The notes below the pieces were generated by a model that saw only the letters and a list, made by a program, of their open reading frames with translations, did no database searches and was not told the origin of the DNA. From Streptomyces xiaopingdaonensis (GTDB taxonomy: Bacteria; Actinomycetota; Actinomycetes; Streptomycetales; Streptomycetaceae), in the NCBI RefSeq assembly GCF_000262345.1, contig NZ_AJTQ01000199.1, positions 1 to 34,062 on the forward strand: a stretch of DNA of 34,062 nucleotides, written 5' to 3'. The position numbers and the translations under genes are program-made. The first letter of the stretch is position 1. Every line of letters begins with the position of its first letter. Shown one piece after another: positions 23,249 to 30,306 of the stretch.

Positions 23249-23716
23249 CTATTCGGTGTGCGCGAAGAGCTTCAGCACCGGTACGCCGACCTTGTGCCGC
23301 GCCCGTGAGGCCCAGTCCCGGTGGAAGAACTCCTCGACGAAGTGCGGCGCCGTGAGGACGACCACCTCGTCGGCCTCGGTCTGCGCGCAGACGGAGCCGA
23401 GCAGGTCGAGCGGCTGACCCTCGACGAGCTGCCCGACGGCCTCGGCGCCGGTGTCCCGCAGGCGCTTCAGCGAGAGTTCGAGCGCACGCTCCGCCTCCGG
23501 GATCGCCTCGCCGCCCCCGGGCGCCCCGCCCTCGTGCACCGCCTCGTCGACCTCGCCGAGGGCGATGTCGTCGAGCGCCCGCAGGAGGAGCCCCTGGTCG
23601 CCCCTGGGCTGCAGCAGCACGACGAAGGAGACGTGCTCCTCGCCGTGGAGCGTGGTCACCAGCTCGATGTCCTCGGACACGAGCGGCTTCTCGATCATCA
23701 ACACGGTCGTGATCAC
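23249..23716 (-). CDS. small conserved protein, often mislabelled indole-3-glycerol phosphate synthase; Usp-like
   Basis: The protein has 155 residues. I choose GTG at 23716 (giving MITTVLMIEKPL) because GAGGG lies 8-9 bases upstream and relatives start at this point; GTG at 23725 is too close to that site. Streptomyces relatives often carry the name indole-3-glycerol phosphate synthase. But the protein is far too short for a TrpC TIM barrel (about 255-270) and shows none of the TrpC motifs. Its start (TTVLMIEKPL) and end (ADEVVVLTAPHFVEEFF, then HKVGVPVLKLF) resemble a universal-stress-protein fold: N-terminal strand, then a late strand and a closing 'PVL' strand. HVSFVVLLQPRGDQ is the second strand region. 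Function is unknown. It is the first gene before murC and msrB. Confidence 0.78.
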   Translation of the reverse strand: MITTVLMIEKPLVSEDIELVTTLHGEEHVSFVVLLQPRGDQGLLLRALDDIALGEVDEAVHEGGAPGGGEAIPEAERALELSLKRLRDTGAEAVGQLVEGQPLDLLGSVCAQTEADEVVVLTAPHFVEEFFHRDWASRARHKVGVPVLKLFAHTE

Positions 23717-23925
23717 GACGGGCACCCCTCAGTCAACGGGGGTCCCCGGCACAGCAGGGCCCCAACGGAACCGGTCCTCCCCCGCAGGCAGCGGGGTACG
23801 GGCACCAGTCTGCCCAAGAAGCGATAAACGGAAGGTGTCATTCCGCATTTTGCCGCGGACCGATTCGCCGCCACGGGCACCGCGCACGCCCCGAACGCAC
23901 GGGGCAGGCGGACACGTTCACGCCG

Positions 23926-24696
23926 TCACCCGGACCGGGTGTACCTCGTGAAGAGGAAGCCGCCCTCCTCCACCACCCCGTCCAGCGCGTACTCCTGCGG
24001 CGCGGCGAGGAGCGGCCCCGCGAGGACGCCCGAGGTGCCGCCGCCGAAGAGGCGCGGAGCGAGCGAGAGGCAGACCTCGTCGAGGACGCCGGCCGCCGCC
24101 AGGGCGCCGAGCAGCCGAGGCCCGCCCTCGGTCAACTGCCGCCGCAGCCCCAGCTCCGCCAGCGCTCCGGGGATCAGCTCGGCGCGTGCGTGCGCCTCCT
24201 CCCCGGCGAAGACGACCCGTGCGCCCGCGTGCCGCGCGGCGGCCACACGCTCGGCAGGCGCCCGCTCCCCCGTGACGACCAGCGTCGGGACGGCGGGCGA
24301 GGTGAACAGCGGGGCGGTGAAGTCGAGTTCGAGCCCGGCGCTGACGACCGCGACCGCCGCGGCAGGGCCCTGCCCCCTCGCCTCACGCGCGGCCGCGAAC
24401 GCCCTGCGCGCCCGCGCCGGCCCGTACCCCTCGCGCCGAACCGTCTCGGCGCCGACGACGACCACGTCGGCGAGCGCGCGGAGCACCCCGAAGATCCGCA
24501 TGTCGGCAGGCGAGGAGAGCGGCTGCGAACGCCCCTCGTGCTCGGTGGCGCCGTCGAGCGAGGAGACCATGTTCGCGCGCAGCCAGCGCCCCGAGGGCCC
24601 GAGCGGCTCGGGGTAGGCGTACTCGGCGGCGATCTCCTCGAGGGGCCACTCCCGGCCGCCCGGCCGGTCCGCAACTACAGGGAACAGACGTCGCAT
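23926..24696 (-). CDS. RibD C-terminal/dihydrofolate-reductase-like pyrimidine reductase family protein
   Basis: The protein has 256 residues; ATG at 24696 has no clear ribosome-binding site, so the mRNA may be leaderless. The fold is that of the RibD reductase domain: WLRANMVSSLDGATE near the N-terminus (the 'k.A.SLDG' motif), LADVVVVGAETVRREGYGP, and the NADPH-binding LTEGGPRLLGALAAAGVLDE. RibD uses this domain to reduce a ribosylamino-pyrimidine in riboflavin synthesis. However, here there is no deaminase domain and no other rib gene nearby, so the substrate may differ. It is probably cytosolic. It is divergent from zapE, with about 100 bases between starts. Confidence 0.87.
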   Translation of the reverse strand: MRRLFPVVADRPGGREWPLEEIAAEYAYPEPLGPSGRWLRANMVSSLDGATEHEGRSQPLSSPADMRIFGVLRALADVVVVGAETVRREGYGPARARRAFAAAREARGQGPAAAVAVVSAGLELDFTAPLFTSPAVPTLVVTGERAPAERVAAARHAGARVVFAGEEAHARAELIPGALAELGLRRQLTEGGPRLLGALAAAGVLDEVCLSLAPRLFGGGTSGVLAGPLLAAPQEYALDGVVEEGGFLFTRYTRSG

Positions 24697-24786
24697 ATGC
24701 GGCAGTGTGGCAGGTCGCACACCCCGCGCGGAGAGCGGTGGTGTGTGACGGCGCACACCGGCGGGACCGCCCCTGCCCTGCTGCTT

Positions 24787-24792
24787 TAGCAT
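24787..24792 (+). promoter_or_regulatory. -10 box of a probable leaderless zapE transcript
   Basis: TAGCAT (24787-24792) is one base from the TAGGAT -10 consensus and lies 7 bases before the GTG at 24800, which would make that G the transcription start. GGGACC (24763-24768) is a weak -35 with an 18-base spacer. There is no ribosome-binding site upstream of the gene. Confidence 0.5.
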
Positions 24793-24799
24793 GGCTGCC

Positions 24800-25903
24800 G
24801 TGTCCACGTCCGCCGAACAGACGACCGAACCCGCCGGCGATGCCCCGGGGCCGCTCGCGCTGACCGCGCGAGCGCCGCACGTCCCCGCGGAGCAGCTCGT
24901 CGCCGAGCTGGTGCCGCCGCCGCGGTTCGACTCCGTCCGCTTCGACACCTACGTGCCCGACCCGCAGCAGCCCAGCCAGGCGGAGGCGGTCTCCGTGCTG
25001 AGCGGCTTCGCCGAGGGGCTCGGCGAAGCCGAGGGCGAGGGCGGCCGGCGCGGCTGGTTCCGGCGCGCACCGAAGCGCCCGGCACGGGGCGGACCCGGCG
25101 GGGTCTACCTCGACGGCGGCTACGGCGTCGGCAAGACCCACCTCCTCGCCTCGGTCTGGCACGCGACGCAGGCCCCGCCCGAGCGCAAGGCGTTCGGCAC
25201 CTTCGTGGAACTCACCAACCTCGTCGGCGCGCTCGGCTTCCAGCAGACGGTCCGCACGCTCGGCAGCCACCGCCTGCTCTGCATCGACGAGTTCGAGCTC
25301 GACGACCCCGGCGACACCGTCCTCGTCTCGACGCTCCTCGGCCGCCTCGTCGACGAGGGCGTCGCGCTCGCCGCGACCTCCAACACCCTCCCGGGCAAGC
25401 TCGGCGAGGGCCGGTTCGCGGCGGCCGACTTCCTCCGCGAGATACAGGGGCTCTCCGCGCACTTCCGCACCGTCCGCATCGACGGCGAGGACTACCGCCA
25501 CCGCGGCCTCCCCGCTTCCCCCGCGCCCCACTCGCCCGAGGCGGTCGACGCCGCGGCACGCACCGTGCCGGGCGCCGCGCTCGACGACTTCGGCGCCCTC
25601 CTCGACCACCTCTCCCGGGTCCACCCGAGCCGGTACGGCGCCATGGTCAAGGGCGTCGGCGCGGTCTGCCTCACCGAGGTGCGCCCCGTCCCCGACCAGT
25701 CGACGGCACTGCGCCTCGTCGTCCTCGCCGACCGGCTCTACGACCGGGAGATACCCGTCCTCTCCTCCGGCGCCCCCTTCGACGAGCTCTTCGGCGAGGA
25801 GATGCTGAAGGGCGGCTACCGGAAGAAGTACTTCCGCGCGATATCCCGCCTCACCGCCCTCGCACGGGACGGTGAGCGCCTCCTCTCCCCGGCCGGCGCC
25901 TGA
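24800..25903 (+). CDS. zapE: AFG1-family ATPase, cell division protein ZapE
   Basis: The protein has 367 residues from GTG at 24800; ATG at 24791 is an alternative but overlaps a likely -10 box. PPPRFDSVRFDTYVPD is the conserved N-terminal motif. The Walker A is LDGGYGVGKTHLL (near 107) and the Walker B LLCIDEFELDD. Further AAA+ features are ALAATSNTLP (sensor 1) and a late FDELFGEEMLKGGYRKKY. The family includes mitochondrial AFG1/LACE1 and E. coli ZapE, which binds FtsZ under stress. In Streptomyces the role is not established as far as I know. About 25 residues of an Arg/Gly-rich loop interrupt the domain just before Walker A. It is divergent from the reductase gene. Confidence 0.92.
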   Translation: MSTSAEQTTEPAGDAPGPLALTARAPHVPAEQLVAELVPPPRFDSVRFDTYVPDPQQPSQAEAVSVLSGFAEGLGEAEGEGGRRGWFRRAPKRPARGGPGGVYLDGGYGVGKTHLLASVWHATQAPPERKAFGTFVELTNLVGALGFQQTVRTLGSHRLLCIDEFELDDPGDTVLVSTLLGRLVDEGVALAATSNTLPGKLGEGRFAAADFLREIQGLSAHFRTVRIDGEDYRHRGLPASPAPHSPEAVDAAARTVPGAALDDFGALLDHLSRVHPSRYGAMVKGVGAVCLTEVRPVPDQSTALRLVVLADRLYDREIPVLSSGAPFDELFGEEMLKGGYRKKYFRAISRLTALARDGERLLSPAGA

Positions 25904-25957
25904 GCCTCCGGGCCACCGACGGCGGCCGACGTGCCCGTCGCGGCAACTCCCGGGCGT

Positions 25958-26002
25958 GTGCACGGTGTTCGCACGCGCGTCCACGTGGTACACACGGTGC
26001 AC
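25958..26002. promoter_or_regulatory. inverted repeat upstream of the PhoX-family gene
   Basis: GTGCACGGTGT (25958-25968) and ACACGGTGCAC (25992-26002) are reverse complements at 10 of 11 positions. Within and beside the right arm, three GTNCAC units follow at 9-base steps: GTCCAC (25979-25984), GTACAC (25988-25993) and GTGCAC (25997-26002). The element sits 85-130 bases before the ATG of a phosphatase-family gene. PhoP boxes in Streptomyces are built on 11-base direct repeats, so the 9-base step argues against a plain PHO box. Its role is inferred. Confidence 0.42.
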
Positions 26003-26087
26003 TTCCGCGTCGGGCGGCGTGCGCCGCCCGCTCGCGGAGGGCGGTTCCTGTCTGTCCAGGTCACCCACTCCAGGGAGTGTTGCCCCG

Positions 26088-27509
26088 ATGACGGCTTCTG
26101 CTCAGTCACGACAGTCCGGACAGTCCCAGCCCCAGCAGCCCCGAAGGTCCCGTAGGCAAGTCCTCGCCGCGAGCGGCGCGGCCGGCGTAGGGGTCGCCTT
26201 CAGCGGCGCCCTCGCCGAACTCTTCACCGGTACGGCGGCGGCCCAGGCCACGGGAGGCAGATCGGGGTACGGCCCGCTCGTCCCCGACCCCGCAGGGCTC
26301 CTCGACCTCCCCGAGGGCTTCTCCTACCGGGTGCTCTCCCGAGAGGGCGACGCGCTCTCCTCCGGCGAGGGCCGGGTGCCCAGCCACTTCGACGGCATGG
26401 CCGCCTTCGCGGGCGCGGGCTCGTCGGTCTGGCTGGTCCGCAACCACGAGAACCGCATGGACGCGGAGATCGCCGTGCCCACCGTCGACGGGCTCACCTA
26501 CGACCCCGAGGGCAAGGGCGGCTGCACTCTCCTCCACCTCGACGGCAGGGGCGGAGGCACGAGCGAACGCGTCGGCATCGCCGGCACCTCCACCAACTGC
26601 GCGGGCGGACCCAGCCCTTGGGGAACGTGGCTCACCTGCGAGGAGACCGAGTACCTCGCGGGCGAGGAGGGCTACACCAAGGACCACGGGTTCGTCTTCG
26701 AGGTCGGCTTCACCCGGCGGGCGCCCACCTCCGTCGAACCCCTCACGGCGATGGGCCGGTTCCAGCACGAGGCCGTCGCCTTCGACCCGTCCGACGGCAC
26801 CGTCTACGAGACCGAGGACGCCTTCGACCACCCCTTCGGCCTCTTCTACCGCTTCCTCCCCGACAAGCCGAGGGGCGGCCCGGGTTCACTGGCGGCAGGC
26901 GGGACGCTCCAGGCGATGCGCGTCCCCGACGTACCCGACCTCTCCTCCGTCACCGAGACCGGCACCTCCTTCAAGGGCATCGAATGGGTCGACGTCCCCG
27001 ACCCGCTCGCGGCCGAGACCCCCATACGCTTCCAGGACTTCGGCAAGGGCGGCATCACCCACGGGCAGAAGCTCGAAGGCTGCTACTGGGGCGGCACCTG
27101 CGTCTACTTCGTCTCCAGCTTCGCCAGGATCGACGAGGGCTCGGCCGCCGAGCACTACGGGCAGGTGTGGCGGTACGACCCGAAGGCCAACCGGCTCACC
27201 CTCGTCGTCGTCTTCGGCCCCGACACCGACGTCCAACTCCCCGGCGAATCCCCCGACAACATCTGCCTCGCCCCCAGCGGCGGCCTGATGGTCTGCGAGG
27301 ACGGCGAAGGAGCACAGCACGTCTTCGGCCTCACCCGGCAGGGCTCCGTCTACCCGATGGCGCGCAACCGGCAGAACGTCGGCGACGAGGACGAGCCCTC
27401 CTGGGGCGAGTTCGCGGGCGTCACCTTCTCCCCCTCGGGCGACACCATGTTCGTCAACGTCTACACGCCCGGCACCACCTTCGCCGTGACGGGTCCCTGG
27501 CGGCACTGA
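26088..27509 (+). CDS. Tat-exported PhoX-family (DUF839) alkaline phosphatase
   Basis: The protein has 473 residues; ATG at 26088 has GGGAG about 10 bases upstream. The N-terminus has a Tat signal: RRSRRQVLAASGAAG (19-33) followed by a hydrophobic stretch to about 50. The mature part shows PhoX/DUF839 landmarks: WLVRNHENRM, STNCAGG with the family cysteine (near 170), WGTWLTCEET, GRFQHEAVAFDP, YETEDAFDHPFGLFYRF, GCYWGGTCVYF and SPDNICLAPSGGLMVCED. PhoX enzymes are secreted phosphomonoesterases that use a calcium/iron centre, with folded export through Tat. The glutamates and cysteine above fit the metal ligands, but I cannot verify each one. An inverted repeat lies upstream. It converges with the SDR gene. 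Confidence 0.87.
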   Translation: MTASAQSRQSGQSQPQQPRRSRRQVLAASGAAGVGVAFSGALAELFTGTAAAQATGGRSGYGPLVPDPAGLLDLPEGFSYRVLSREGDALSSGEGRVPSHFDGMAAFAGAGSSVWLVRNHENRMDAEIAVPTVDGLTYDPEGKGGCTLLHLDGRGGGTSERVGIAGTSTNCAGGPSPWGTWLTCEETEYLAGEEGYTKDHGFVFEVGFTRRAPTSVEPLTAMGRFQHEAVAFDPSDGTVYETEDAFDHPFGLFYRFLPDKPRGGPGSLAAGGTLQAMRVPDVPDLSSVTETGTSFKGIEWVDVPDPLAAETPIRFQDFGKGGITHGQKLEGCYWGGTCVYFVSSFARIDEGSAAEHYGQVWRYDPKANRLTLVVVFGPDTDVQLPGESPDNICLAPSGGLMVCEDGEGAQHVFGLTRQGSVYPMARNRQNVGDEDEPSWGEFAGVTFSPSGDTMFVNVYTPGTTFAVTGPWRH

Positions 27510-27535
27510 GCCCGCGGGGAAGTCCCTGCGCGGGC
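27510..27535. terminator. hairpin between convergent phoX-like and SDR genes
   Basis: GCCCGCG (27510-27516) pairs with CGCGGGC (27529-27535), and inside it GGG (27517-27519) with CCC (27524-27526) around AAGT, leaving a small TG bulge. The hairpin starts directly after the PhoX-family stop and ends 8 bases before the SDR stop. No T-tract. Confidence 0.5.
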
Positions 27536-27543
27536 GGGGAAGT

Positions 27544-28380
27544 TCACACGCCGCGAGGGCGGTAGCGCCCGAACCCGCCCTCGGTGTCGAGCACTTGCCC
27601 GGTGATCCAGCGCGCCTCGTCGCTCACCAGCCATGCGATGAGGCGCGCCGGGTCGTCCGGCTCCCCATAGCGGCCGAACGGGAACATGGGCGCCACCGTC
27701 CGCCACATCTCCTCGGTGAGGTAACCGGTGTCCACCGGGCCCGGGTTGACGGTGTTGAGGCGGATGCCGCGGTCGGCGAGCTGGTCGGCGAGGGTCTGCG
27801 TGACCCCGTGGAGCGCCGCCTTCGCCACGGCGTACGCGACCTCGCCCGGGAGCGGGCCGAGGTGCTGGCCCGACGTCATGAAGACCACCGCGCCGCCCTC
27901 CCGGCCGTCGTGCCGCTCGGCGAAAGCCTGCGCCAGCAGGATGCACGAGCGCGCGTCGACGGCCCAGTGCCGGTCGAGCTCCGCCTCGGTGAGCGCCCCC
28001 AACGGGCCGTCCTGCCCGGTGAGCGCGTGGTTGCAGACGAGGACGTCGACGTGCCCGAACTCCCCCGCCGCAGCACCGAGCAGGCGCTCGGGCGCTCCCG
28101 GCTCGCCGAGGTCGCCCGCGCCCTCCGCGACCCGCGTCCCGTCCACGGCCAGGTGCCCGGCGACGCCCGCGATCACCGCGTCGAGATCGTCCTCGCCCCA
28201 CTCCTGATCGCGATCGTGCGGGACATGGTGGTGGAGGAAGACGTCGGCCCCCCAGGAGGCCAGCCGGCAGGCGATCGCGTAACCGATGCCGCCACGCCTG
28301 CTCACACCCGTCACGAGGGCGGTGCGCCCCGCCAGCGGAAAGGGGGCGCGGCCTTGGTGCCGCGCTGCGTCGATCTCCAT
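27544..28380 (-). CDS. SDR family oxidoreductase
   Basis: The protein has 278 residues. ATG at 28380 is chosen because the fold begins soon after it; the upstream extension is low-complexity. No clear ribosome-binding site is seen. The NAD(P) loop is LVTGVSRRGGIGYAIA; the CNHA motif takes the place of NAG (LVCNHALTG). The catalytic Ser is in FMTSGQHLG, and Tyr/Lys in EVAYAVAKAALHG. NPGPVDTGYLTEEM follows the last core strand, as in classical SDRs of 250-280 residues. The TGxxxRxGIG spacing is slightly longer than TGxxxGIG, as seen in some bacterial '3-oxoacyl-ACP reductase-like' SDRs. The substrate cannot be inferred. It is transcribed towards the PhoX-family gene. Confidence 0.87.
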   Translation of the reverse strand: MEIDAARHQGRAPFPLAGRTALVTGVSRRGGIGYAIACRLASWGADVFLHHHVPHDRDQEWGEDDLDAVIAGVAGHLAVDGTRVAEGAGDLGEPGAPERLLGAAAGEFGHVDVLVCNHALTGQDGPLGALTEAELDRHWAVDARSCILLAQAFAERHDGREGGAVVFMTSGQHLGPLPGEVAYAVAKAALHGVTQTLADQLADRGIRLNTVNPGPVDTGYLTEEMWRTVAPMFPFGRYGEPDDPARLIAWLVSDEARWITGQVLDTEGGFGRYRPRGV

Positions 28381-28550
28381 CGCCCGACGGTCACACGCCC
28401 GGCCGACGGGGTTCAAGCACCGAGCAGAACTCCCCCGGCTCCCCCGCGGCCGACGGCAACTCCCGTCCGTACGAGGGGACTTGCCCCAAGGGGGCACCCG
28501 GCGTCCGGGCACACCGAACCCGGCCGCGCCCCTGCTGGCAGACTGGACGC

Positions 28551-29318
28551 GTGAACGGTTCCGAAAGCCCCCTGCCTCCTACGGACGACGACGCGGCCGA
28601 CGACCCGGCGACCGAGTACGCCCTGCCTCTCGTCATCCGCCTGGAGCGCTCGGCCCCGCCGACCCGTACCGACGCGATGGAGACCGCGGCGCGGGCGGTG
28701 CTCGCCCTCCTCGCCGATCCGCGGACCACCGAGGAGACCGGCGAGTGGCACAAGCGCGTGCTGCTGTGGGAAGAGCGCGCCATCCGCAAGGTCGTCCGCC
28801 GGGCACGCGGCGCCGAGTGGCGGAGGGCCTCCGCGCTCCCGGGGCTCACCGCGACGGGCTCGCCCGCGCAGCCGCCGCTCGGCCCCGGCGGCCCCGGCAC
28901 GCCCGAGGAACACGCGCCGGCGCAGGTGCGGGTCTTCCCGCCCGTACCCGTCGGCGCCTGGCCGAAGGACCTCGCCCGACTCCAGGTCTCCGGCACCGAC
29001 TTCGAGGACCCGCGGCCGCCCCCGCCGCCCGCGGCCGGCACCCCCGTCCTGTGGCTCAACCCCGCGCTGGAGATGACGGCGGGCAAGGCGATGGCGCAGG
29101 CCGGGCACGCCGCGCAGCTCACCTGGTGGGCGCTGGACCACCGGGCACGCGAGGAGTGGGCGGCCACCGGCTTCCCGCTCGCCGTCCGCTCCGCCCACGG
29201 ACCCGCGCAGTGGGCGACGCTCGCCGGAGGACACCTGCCCGTCGTCCGCGACGCCGGGTTCACCGAGGTGGCGCCGGGCTCCTGCACCGCCGCCGCGGAG
29301 CACCCGGCCTTCCGTTAG
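28551..29318 (+). CDS. PTH2-family peptidyl-tRNA hydrolase with N-terminal extension
   Basis: The protein has 255 residues; the start is GTG at 28551 with no ribosome-binding site. CAGACT (28539-28544) would be a fair -10 for a leaderless transcript. Residues about 165-250 show the PTH2 pattern: VLWLNPALEMTAGKAMAQAGHAAQ, where 'GK..AQ.GHA' is the family signature, and a final AHGPAQWATLAGG and VRDAGFTEVAPGS. PTH2 enzymes cleave peptidyl-tRNA stalled off ribosomes; they are typical of archaea and eukaryotes, while bacteria mostly use the unrelated Pth1. The 160 residues before it, including LVIRLERSAPPT and EWHKRVLLWEERAIRKV, match no domain known to me. A proline-rich linker joins the two. 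Confidence 0.77.
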   Translation: MNGSESPLPPTDDDAADDPATEYALPLVIRLERSAPPTRTDAMETAARAVLALLADPRTTEETGEWHKRVLLWEERAIRKVVRRARGAEWRRASALPGLTATGSPAQPPLGPGGPGTPEEHAPAQVRVFPPVPVGAWPKDLARLQVSGTDFEDPRPPPPPAAGTPVLWLNPALEMTAGKAMAQAGHAAQLTWWALDHRAREEWAATGFPLAVRSAHGPAQWATLAGGHLPVVRDAGFTEVAPGSCTAAAEHPAFR

Positions 29319-29407
29319 GCACGCCGACCGCCCACGCTCGCAAGGGCGTCGCGGCCGAAAATCGTCCGGATTCCGGCACAACGCTGGCGAACGCGGGCGC
29401 CCGGTAC

Positions 29408-29413
29408 TAGAAC
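29408..29413 (+). promoter_or_regulatory. -10 box of a probable leaderless TIGR04222 gene
   Basis: TAGAAC (29408-29413) ends 8 bases before the ATG at 29422, and no Shine-Dalgarno sequence lies between. That spacing places transcription start at or next to the ATG. The -35 region (near 29385, TGGCGA) is weak. Confidence 0.45.
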
Positions 29414-29421
29414 TCTCGTTC

Positions 29422-30198
29422 ATGTGGGTGCCACTCCTCGTCCTTGCCTGGATCGCCGCCCTGCTGAGCTGCGCGCGTCTCTGCCGGGTGTCAGCGGCAG
29501 CCGACCGGCCGGAGACCGTCCCCGCACAGGGCCGCGCGCTCAGCCTCTACGAGACGGCCTACCTCTGCGGCGGACCCGACCGCGTGGCCGAGGTCGCGCT
29601 CGTCTCGATGGCCCGGCGTCGGCGGGTGCTCGTCGCGCACACCGGATGGGCCACGGTCGTCGACCCGGACCCGCACGATCCCGTCGAGGAGTTGCTGATC
29701 GAGCGGTTGGGCGGCCCCGGCGGCCAGTCGTCGGTCGCGCGGGTACGGGCGGCCCTCGCCGCGGCCGAACCGGTGCGCAGGATCGGCGAACAGCTCGCCG
29801 CCGTCGGCCTCGCCGTGCCCCCCGCACTGCGCGACTCGGTCACCGCGGCGCTCGACCAGGTGCGCAGGGCGACGCTCATCGTCCTCGGGACGGGTGTCGC
29901 GGCGGAGGCCGTCGCCGCGGGCGACGGCGCGGACACCGGCTCGGTGGCCGCCTGGTTCCTGCTCCCCCTGGTGCTGAGCCTCGGCTGCATGGCGATAGCG
30001 CACGTGGAGGTCAGGCCGCTCGCCCGCTGGGCCTCCCCCGCGGGCCTCCGCCTCGTCCACACCTCGACCCCGCTCACGCCGGCCCCCGGCGACGAGTCGA
30101 CCGGCCTCACCGCCTTCGCACACCTGGGCCCCCGCACGCTCCCCGAACCGCACCTGCGTGCGGCGCTCGGCGGCGACCCGTCCCCGCTTCGGGGGTAA
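29422..30198 (+). CDS. TIGR04222 domain-containing membrane protein
   Basis: The protein has 258 residues, from ATG at 29422. An N-terminal hydrophobic helix (VPLLVLAWIAALLSCARL) is followed by the TIGR04222 core, YETAYLCGGPDRVAEVALVSM, here read as YETAYLCGGP and RVAEVALVSMARRRR. Two further hydrophobic segments occur around 150-185 (LIVLGTGVAAEAV, AWFLLPLVLSLGCM). TIGR04222 proteins of actinobacteria and cyanobacteria have no known function; some carry a low-complexity GC-rich tail, but not this one. There is no ribosome-binding site, suggesting a leaderless transcript. It ends 108 bases before the secreted peptidase gene, in the same direction. Confidence 0.83.
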   Translation: MWVPLLVLAWIAALLSCARLCRVSAAADRPETVPAQGRALSLYETAYLCGGPDRVAEVALVSMARRRRVLVAHTGWATVVDPDPHDPVEELLIERLGGPGGQSSVARVRAALAAAEPVRRIGEQLAAVGLAVPPALRDSVTAALDQVRRATLIVLGTGVAAEAVAAGDGADTGSVAAWFLLPLVLSLGCMAIAHVEVRPLARWASPAGLRLVHTSTPLTPAPGDESTGLTAFAHLGPRTLPEPHLRAALGGDPSPLRG

Positions 30199-30306
30199 TG
30201 GCCACCACACCGCGAATACGTCCTTTACCTCATCAGCCAATGCGCTGAGCATCCTTATCGGGCGCAACACCCGGTTCGAGCGGTTCCCTTCGAACGAGGA
30301 GACTCA

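Noticed and set aside
25958..26002. A PhoP (PHO) box upstream of the PhoX-family gene
   Set aside because: PHO boxes need GTTCACC-like units every 11 bases; here the clear units are GTNCAC every 9 bases, so the match is not convincing.
30198..30248. A 16-codon ORF with a rare TTA codon overlapping the TIGR04222 stop (TAATG)
   Set aside because: The TTA codon suggests bldA control, but GGGGG is only two bases from the ATG and nothing else supports translation. It is most likely a chance frame.
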